Positions 58,558 through 64,000 of a stretch of DNA of 64,000 nucleotides are shown here, one piece after another (position 1 is the stretch's first letter; each line of letters opens with the position of its first letter). Source of the DNA: Paenibacillus sp. S150 (GTDB lineage: Bacteria; Bacillota; Bacilli; Paenibacillales; Paenibacillaceae); the NCBI RefSeq assembly GCF_019352175.1, contig NZ_JACBYI010000002.1:124001-188000 (forward strand), given 5' to 3'. The notes under the pieces were generated by a model that was given only the letters and a program-made list of their open reading frames with translations, was not told where the DNA came from and searched no databases. A program made the translations under genes and the position numbers.

Positions 58558-59285
58558 GTTGTTTAGGAAATTATGAATTACTTTTGCTGTGGATAAGGTG
58601 TGTATAAAGTTGGGGGTAAGTTGAAGATGTGGTCATCGTGCTGAACCTGCGGGTTGTGCTTTGCTGGAGGAACAGCGGAATTTGAGGAGCTAACCGGAAC
58701 CGCGGGGTGGGGAAGTGAAATACAATGAAGCGAAGTGGAATTAGTGAACTTAAATGGACAGAAAAGCTGGCGGCAGAGGCAATAGTGGGAAAAAGTAAAA
58801 TTAATTTCAGTGTATTTCCCTGTAGAGGGTAGAATCGGATGAATTAGGTATCCTTTTTCCCACTAACGCTTGCGAAGAAGGGTATTTAGGAAGAATGAAG
58901 TTCACTTTTTCCACTTGGGCTTGCCGCCGGCCGGTCCCGGCAGCCAACCTTGAATTTGAAATCTCAAACGGCTGCGCTGGCCAGTCAAGGACGGCATAGC
59001 CGTTTTGTTCTTTAAAAGATAATAATTTATATGTTTCACGCTAAAAATTAGCCTTCTCTTTCTCGCAGAAACGGATACCGTCCTTATAAGGACGGCGTAG
59101 CCGTTTCTGCTTGTTGCAAGCTCCAATGTTTAATTGCTGCTGTGTATATGACCAATCTCACGAAATGGCGGGGAAAATGAGGTTTACTGCTGATAATATG
59201 AATATAATGTGTATAATAGAAAAAGAATGCTTCACAAGATGTCAGTATCATAATGAAACCTACCATTTACCCGGGAGGACTACAA
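58558..59285. other. Repeat-bearing intergenic region
   Basis: No gene is supported. It holds two copies of the 'AAAAAGTA/CTTTTTCCCACTAA' repeat (58787-58812 and 58834-58877) in inverted orientation about 40 bases apart, two copies of the dispersed palindrome (58964-59006 and 59066-59109), and the AT-rich promoter zone of the lipoprotein gene. Confidence 0.6.
59066..59109. repeat. Dispersed palindromic repeat, best copy
   Basis: CAGAAACGGaTACCGTCCTT is followed by ATAAGGACGGcgTAgCCGTTTCTG, giving a 44-bp imperfect palindrome able to form one long hairpin. The 3' half GGACGGCGTAGCCGTTTCTG is the best-conserved part in all copies. Confidence 0.75.
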
Positions 59286-59708
59286 ATGATAAACCATAGG
59301 AAGCTGGCTGCGTTTTGTTCGATAATCATTGCCGCGTCTATTGCGGGCTGTTCAGAAAGTAGGGAGGCAGAAAACGGTCTGCATACTGCGGCAAATATGT
59401 CTATGCAGCCGATCCAAGTTGAACTGGACTGGAGCCCCGGGCAGGTTTCTGCAGGCCAGCAGGTGACCTTTGAAGCATTGGTTACTCAGGACGGCGAACC
59501 CGTCGATGATGCGAAAGAGGTCCTTTTTGAGATCGTCAATGACAATAATAAAAGCCGGAAGTTTGAGTTCAGGGGGAAATCCGCAGGGGATGGTACATAT
59601 CGGGCTGAAGGAAGGATAGACGGCGAAGGGGAATACACTGTGACTTCCCATGTAACTGCGCGGACACAGCATTCTATGCCCAGCAAGAAGCTTGTGGTGC
59701 AGCCTTAA
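59286..59708 (+). CDS. YtkA-like domain lipoprotein
   Basis: A 140-aa lipoprotein with a signal peptide (MINHRKLAAFCSIIIAASIA) and lipobox IAGC, followed by a YtkA-like immunoglobulin-type domain: VELDWSPGQVSAGQQVTFEA, VDDAKEVLFEIVN and GTYRAEGRIDGEGEYTV. FixH/YtkA domains are thought to act at the outer membrane face, sometimes in copper or cytochrome handling, but no metal motif is obvious here. GGGAGGAC precedes the ATG. Confidence 0.85.
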   Translation: MINHRKLAAFCSIIIAASIAGCSESREAENGLHTAANMSMQPIQVELDWSPGQVSAGQQVTFEALVTQDGEPVDDAKEVLFEIVNDNNKSRKFEFRGKSAGDGTYRAEGRIDGEGEYTVTSHVTARTQHSMPSKKLVVQP

Positions 59709-59832
59709 TACTGCAGAATCCATGGCGGCAGACGCCGACGGCATTACGGACAATGCAGAGTGGAAAGGAAGGCTTTTCGAAATCCTTTTATTCTGCTAAA
59801 CTTACTCTAACGTTTTACTGGGGGGATAGAAG

Positions 59833-62800
59833 GTGGCTAAATTCACACTTGCTGAGAGCTTACAGCAGCGCATACTGATTCTAGACGGAGCAATGGGTAC
59901 GATGATTCAACAGGTGCCGCTTACCGGTGAGGATTTTGGCGGGGAAGAGCTTGACGGCTGCAATGAAATGCTGGTGCTTACCCGGCCTGACGTTATACAG
60001 AGTATCCATGAAAAGTATCTGGAAGCCGGTGCAGATTTAATTGAGACCAATACTTTTGGTGCAACCTCAGTGGTGCTGGCCGAATATGATATTCCGCAGC
60101 GGGCGCGCGAGATTAATCTTGAAGCTGCCCGGCTGGCCCGGAATGCCGTGGACAAATATGATACCCCTGACCGTCCCCGCTATGTTATCGGGGCCATGGG
60201 GCCAACGACAAAGACGCTCTCAGTTACTGGCGGAGTTACCTTCCTGGAACTTGTGAGGAGCTATGAGGAGCAGGCGGTGGCGTTGATCGACGGCAAGGTG
60301 GATGCCTTGCTGCTCGAGACCTCCCAGGATACATTGAATGTGAAGGCCGGGAGCATCGGAATCCGCAATGCTTTTGAACAGACTGGCATTACGCTGCCGG
60401 TAATGATTTCGGGAACCATCGAGCCTATGGGAACCACGCTCGCCGGTCAGAACATTGAAGCCTTTTACATTTCCCTGGAGCATCTGAAGCCGATTTCGAT
60501 CGGCCTGAACTGTGCCACCGGACCGGAGTTTATGCGTGATCATATCCGCTCGCTGTCGGCAATTTCCTCAGCGGCAGTGAGCTGCTATCCGAATGCCGGA
60601 CTGCCGGACGAGAACGGCAATTACCATGAGTCGCCGGATTCGCTTGCCCGCAAGCTTGCCGGCTTCGCGGAGAAAGGCTGGCTCAATATCGCCGGAGGCT
60701 GCTGCGGAACCACACCGGACCATATTCGGGCAATGGCCGAGGCGCTTGCAGAATATCCGCCGCGCGGACTGGAAGGGCAGCACCCGCCGGCACTCTCCGG
60801 TATAGAGCCCATATATATTGAAAGTGACAACCGTCCGTACATGGTGGGCGAGCGTACCAATGTGCTCGGCTCGCGCAAGTTCAAGCGCCTGATTACGGAG
60901 GGCAAATACGAAGAAGCTTCGGAAATTGCCCGGGCGCAGGTGAAGAGCGGAGCGCAGGTAATCGACGTGTGTGTGCAGGACCCTGACCGTGATGAGACCG
61001 AGGATATCAAGAAATTTCTGGAGCTGGTGGTCAAGAAGGTAAAAGTTCCACTCATGATTGATACCACCGATCCCAAGGTCATTGATCTGGCGCTGCAGTA
61101 CTGCCAGGGCAAAGCGATTATTAACTCCATTAATCTTGAAGACGGCGAAGAAAAGTTCGAGCAGGTCACTCCGCTCATCCATAAATACGGCGCTGCGATT
61201 GTAGTGGGTACCATTGACGAGTCGGGACAGGCTATAAAAGCTGTGGACAAGCTGGAAGTCGCCAAACGTTCCTATGAGCTGCTGGTCAGGAAATATGGTC
61301 TGGAACCTGAGGACCTGATTTTTGATACGCTTGTGTTTCCTGTAGGCACCGGGGACGAGCAGTATATCGGTTCCGCCAAGGAGACCATTGACGGAATCCG
61401 GCTGATCAAGGAAGCCCTCCCGGCTGTGCACACGATTCTGGGCATCAGCAATGTTTCTTTCGGACTGCCCGAAGCTGGACGCGAGGTGCTTAATTCGGTG
61501 TTCCTCTATGAGTGCACCAAGGCCGGACTGGATTATGCGATTGTGAATACAGAAAAGGTGGAGCGCTATGCTTCCATTCCTGAAGAAGAACGCTTTCTGG
61601 CTGAGCAGCTGATCTATAATACGAATGATGATACGTTGTCCGCCTTTGTAGCCGCTTTTCGCGGCAAGAAGGTGGAGAAGAAAGAGAAAATCTCCAGCCT
61701 TTCGCTGGAAGAGCGTCTGGCTTCCTATGTGGTTGAAGGGACGAAGGAAGGTTTGATTCCCGATCTGAACGAGGCCTTAACCAAGTCGGGGCCGCTGGAG
61801 ATTATCAACGGCCCGCTGATGGCGGGAATGTCCGAGGTAGGCCGGCTGTTCAACAACAATGAACTGATTGTTGCTGAAGTGCTGCAAAGCGCTGAAGTGA
61901 TGAAGGCGTCAGTCGGCCACCTGGAGCAGTTCATGCAGAAGGACGAGACTTCGGTGAAGGGCAGGATCATGCTGGCTACGGTTAAGGGCGATGTGCACGA
62001 TATCGGCAAAAACCTGGTGGAGATCATCCTCTCCAATAATGGTTACGAGATAGTCAATCTGGGTATAAAAGTACCACCGGAGAATATTATCGAAGCATTC
62101 CGGCGCGAAAAAGCCGATGCGATCGGCCTGTCGGGCCTGCTTGTGAAATCGGCACAGCAGATGGTGCTGACCGCGCAGGACCTGCGGACAGCGGGTATCG
62201 ATGTGCCGATTATGGTAGGGGGCGCGGCATTGACGCGCAAATTTACCAAGACGCGTATCCGGCCGGAATATGATGGGCTGGTGCTCTATGCCAAGGACGC
62301 CATGGACGGTCTGGATATAGCCAACCGGCTGATGAATCCGGAGGAACGGAGCAAGATCGAAGAAGAGGTGCGCCTCGAAGCGGAGGCGGCTGTAGCCGTG
62401 GCTCCGCAGCAGGAGCTTCCGGTGCTGACAAGGGCGGTCCGTTCCGGGATTTCGGCGGATGCGCCGGTTTTTACACCCCCCGATCTGGAGCGGCATGTCC
62501 TGCGCAGCTACCCGCTGGGGCATATCATTCCTTATGTGAATATGCAGATGCTCCTCGGCCATCATCTGGGCCTGCGCGGTTCAGTGGAAGCCCAGCTTGC
62601 CGCCGGTGATCCGCGCACAGTAGAGCTGAAGGATACGGTGGATGATATTCTGCATCATGCTATGCTGGAGGGCACCATTACTCCACATGCGATGTATCAA
62701 TTTTTCCCGGCCCAGTCCAGCGGCAATGATATTGTGATCTATGATCCGCAGGATACAGCCAAGGTTCTTCATACCTTCACGTTCCCGCGGCAGAATGTTG

Positions 62801-63270
62801 AGCCTTACCTGTGTCTGGCTGACTTTCTGAAATCCGTTGACAGCGGGATTATGGATTATGTCGGATTCCTGGTGGTTACCGCCGGTCACGGGGTCCGCGA
62901 AATGTCGGCTGAGCTGAAGGATAAGGGCGACTATCTGCGCTCCCATGCTTTGCAGGCAGTGGCGCTGGAGGTGGCCGAGGGACTGGCCGAGCGGGTTCAT
63001 CACATGATGCGGGATACCTGGGGCTTTCCGGACCCGGCAGATATGACCATGAAGCAAAGACACGGTGCGCGCTACCAGGGAATTCGCGTTTCCTTTGGCT
63101 ATCCGGCTTGCCCGGATCTGGAGGATCAAGGCCCCCTGTTTAAGCTCCTTTCGCCCGAGGACATTGGCGTTGAGCTTACCGAAGGCTTCATGATGGAGCC
63201 GGAGGCATCGGTATCGGCTATGGTGTTCGCGCATCCTGAAGCACAGTATTTTAATGTGGAGAAGCAGTAA
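59833..63270 (+). CDS. metH: Cobalamin-dependent methionine synthase
   Basis: A full-length 1145-aa MetH. The homocysteine domain (residues 1-about 310) has [11 protein letters not shown] and the zinc cysteines in GLNCATGP and AGGCCGTTP. The methyltetrahydrofolate domain (about 330-600) has [17 protein letters not shown]. The cobalamin domain follows, with DVHDIGKN near 720 carrying the His axial ligand and [15 protein letters not shown]. The SAM-dependent reactivation domain (about 900-1145) ends with [20 protein letters not shown]. The start is GTG with GGGGGGATAGAAG upstream. No SAM or cobalamin riboswitch is visible in the 120-base leader. Confidence 0.97.
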   Translation: MAKFTLAESLQQRILILDGAMGTMIQQVPLTGEDFGGEELDGCNEMLVLTRPDVIQSIHEKYLEAGADLIETNTFGATSVVLAEYDIPQRAREINLEAARLARNAVDKYDTPDRPRYVIGAMGPTTKTLSVTGGVTFLELVRSYEEQAVALIDGKVDALLLETSQDTLNVKAGSIGIRNAFEQTGITLPVMISGTIEPMGTTLAGQNIEAFYISLEHLKPISIGLNCATGPEFMRDHIRSLSAISSAAVSCYPNAGLPDENGNYHESPDSLARKLAGFAEKGWLNIAGGCCGTTPDHIRAMAEALAEYPPRGLEGQHPPALSGIEPIYIESDNRPYMVGERTNVLGSRKFKRLITEGKYEEASEIARAQVKSGAQVIDVCVQDPDRDETEDIKKFLELVVKKVKVPLMIDTTDPKVIDLALQYCQGKAIINSINLEDGEEKFEQVTPLIHKYGAAIVVGTIDESGQAIKAVDKLEVAKRSYELLVRKYGLEPEDLIFDTLVFPVGTGDEQYIGSAKETIDGIRLIKEALPAVHTILGISNVSFGLPEAGREVLNSVFLYECTKAGLDYAIVNTEKVERYASIPEEERFLAEQLIYNTNDDTLSAFVAAFRGKKVEKKEKISSLSLEERLASYVVEGTKEGLIPDLNEALTKSGPLEIINGPLMAGMSEVGRLFNNNELIVAEVLQSAEVMKASVGHLEQFMQKDETSVKGRIMLATVKGDVHDIGKNLVEIILSNNGYEIVNLGIKVPPENIIEAFRREKADAIGLSGLLVKSAQQMVLTAQDLRTAGIDVPIMVGGAALTRKFTKTRIRPEYDGLVLYAKDAMDGLDIANRLMNPEERSKIEEEVRLEAEAAVAVAPQQELPVLTRAVRSGISADAPVFTPPDLERHVLRSYPLGHIIPYVNMQMLLGHHLGLRGSVEAQLAAGDPRTVELKDTVDDILHHAMLEGTITPHAMYQFFPAQSSGNDIVIYDPQDTAKVLHTFTFPRQNVEPYLCLADFLKSVDSGIMDYVGFLVVTAGHGVREMSAELKDKGDYLRSHALQAVALEVAEGLAERVHHMMRDTWGFPDPADMTMKQRHGARYQGIRVSFGYPACPDLEDQGPLFKLLSPEDIGVELTEGFMMEPEASVSAMVFAHPEAQYFNVEKQ

Positions 63271-63323
63271 CCCTCCTATTCCCATACAATCAGTCTGTAG
63301 GGGCCAGTACCCCATCACAGCGG

Positions 63324-63349
63324 AACCTCCCGTAACCGGGAGGTTTTTT
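63324..63349 (+). terminator. metH: Intrinsic terminator of metH
   Basis: AACCTCCCG-TAAC-CGGGAGGTT followed by TTTT. Confidence 0.9.
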
Positions 63350-63482
63350 GCTGGAGCTGTGCGCCTGTTCAAAAGATGATTTTTTGCTCCAAAAAGGGTA
63401 AAATTCTCTGCATGAGATTCTGCAGCAGATTCTGCAGTGCAGAATTAAAAGCTTCCCGAAGAATGAAGAGAGGAGGAGCACA

Positions 63483-64000
63483 ATGGAAATATACTTTTTG
63501 GGTACAAATGCCGGGGTGCCTACGCTGCAGCGGAACGTTACCTCTGTTGCTCTGCGCCTCCTGGAGGAGCGGCGCAGCTTCTGGATGTTCGACTGCGGAG
63601 AAGGCACGCAGCACCAGGTTCTCCGTTCCCCGCTGCGGCTGGGCAAGCTGGAGAAGCTGTTCATCACCCATTTGCATGGTGACCACCTGTTCGGACTGCC
63701 GGGCTTATTGTCCAGCCGCGGCTACCAGGGAGGCACGGGTCCGCTTACAGTCTATGGCCCGCCCGGCCTCAAAGCCTATCTGGAAATCTCCCTGTCAGCC
63801 AGCCAGTCGCGGATTCCTTATCCTTTGGAGATTGTGGAGCACAGCGGCGGGCTTGTCTTCGAGGATGACAGCTTTAAGGTTGAGGCAGCGCTGCTGGAGC
63901 ACCGGATTGACAGCTACGGCTACCGGGTGACGGAGAAAGACAGTCCGGGGAATCTGAATACGGAGCTGCTGCACAGCTATGGCCTGAAGCCGGGGCCGCT
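63483..64000 (+). CDS. rnz: Ribonuclease Z (partial, runs off the window)
   Basis: The first 172 codons of the tRNA 3'-end processing endonuclease. MEIYFLGTNAGVPTLQRNVT opens the metallo-beta-lactamase fold; the zinc motif THLHGDH gives H63, H65, D67 and H68; LLEHRIDSYGYRV continues as in RNase Z. The ATG follows AGAGGAGGAG by five bases. The reading frame has no stop before the window ends; about 310 aa are expected in total. Confidence 0.95.
   Translation, partial: MEIYFLGTNAGVPTLQRNVTSVALRLLEERRSFWMFDCGEGTQHQVLRSPLRLGKLEKLFITHLHGDHLFGLPGLLSSRGYQGGTGPLTVYGPPGLKAYLEISLSASQSRIPYPLEIVEHSGGLVFEDDSFKVEAALLEHRIDSYGYRVTEKDSPGNLNTELLHSYGLKPGP

Noticed and set aside
59709-59832. Riboswitch upstream of metH
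   Set aside because: The 120-base leader has no SAM- or cobalamin-riboswitch core pattern and no terminator/anti-terminator pair that I can see.

Overview
The window reads as chromosome of a spore-forming, Gram-positive Paenibacillus-type bacterium. The case rests on gene content: cotE, spoVK, a YneA-type SOS division inhibitor divergent from lexA with Bacillus-type LexA boxes, glnR-glnA behind a GlnR box, a YpdA bacillithiol-disulfide reductase, Gram-positive hfq, the order mutS-mutL-methyltransferase-miaA-hfq, strong AGGAGG-type ribosome sites and frequent TTG/GTG starts. The genus is inferred from gene order and protein similarity recalled from memory; no search was run.

Layout. 1-9.0 kb: repeat-bearing intergenic DNA, then housekeeping and small genes (DUF441 membrane protein, ypdA, an ArsR/DUF2087 regulator with a palindromic operator, DUF3939, a HAD phosphatase, a tiny ORF with its own promoter, an rsgA GTPase, azoR, several unknowns). 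9.0-12.2 kb: a decayed GH13 alpha-amylase remnant followed by a NitT/TauT-type ABC importer. 12.4-18.0 kb: an ArAE-type membrane protein, an HD-GYP protein, cotE next to a predicted amidoligase, and a GNAT acetyltransferase. 18.4-31.0 kb: mutS, a 2.9-kb repeat island without credible genes, mutL, an RsmJ-like methyltransferase, miaA, hfq and a class A penicillin-binding protein.

31.1-44.0 kb is the accessory region and the main point of interest. It is a one-directional, tightly packed, visibly more AT-rich cluster: a beta-sandwich-like protein of unknown function, a BtrH-type acyltransferase, a six-codon ORF (MEATSW) with a perfect ribosome site followed by a hairpin, an ABC exporter (ATPase and two permeases), a HemW-like and a B12-domain radical SAM enzyme, a cysteine-synthase-like PLP enzyme, an acyl carrier protein, an acyl-CoA-dehydrogenase-like flavoenzyme with its own ETF beta/alpha pair, and a seryl-tRNA-synthetase-like amino acid:carrier-protein ligase. 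The likely logic is that the ligase loads an amino acid on the carrier protein, the flavoenzyme and ETF oxidise it, the PLP and radical SAM enzymes tailor it or its partner, the BtrH-like protein transfers it to an acceptor, and the ABC system exports the product. I do not recognise this combination as a characterised pathway.

44.2-64.0 kb returns to core functions: a DUF402 protein, a DUF218 protein, spoVK, hflX, an aluminium-resistance/methionine gamma-lyase-family PLP enzyme, glnR-glnA flanked by two paralogous small membrane proteins, the C-terminal remnant of a phage-type integrase, a small gene behind a LexA box, an L,D-transpeptidase, lexA/yneA with five LexA boxes between them, a DUF896 protein, a membrane protein, a HAD hydrolase, a lipoprotein, metH and the 5' part of rnz, which runs off the window. 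Hairpin-forming and tandem repeats recur in the non-coding gaps.
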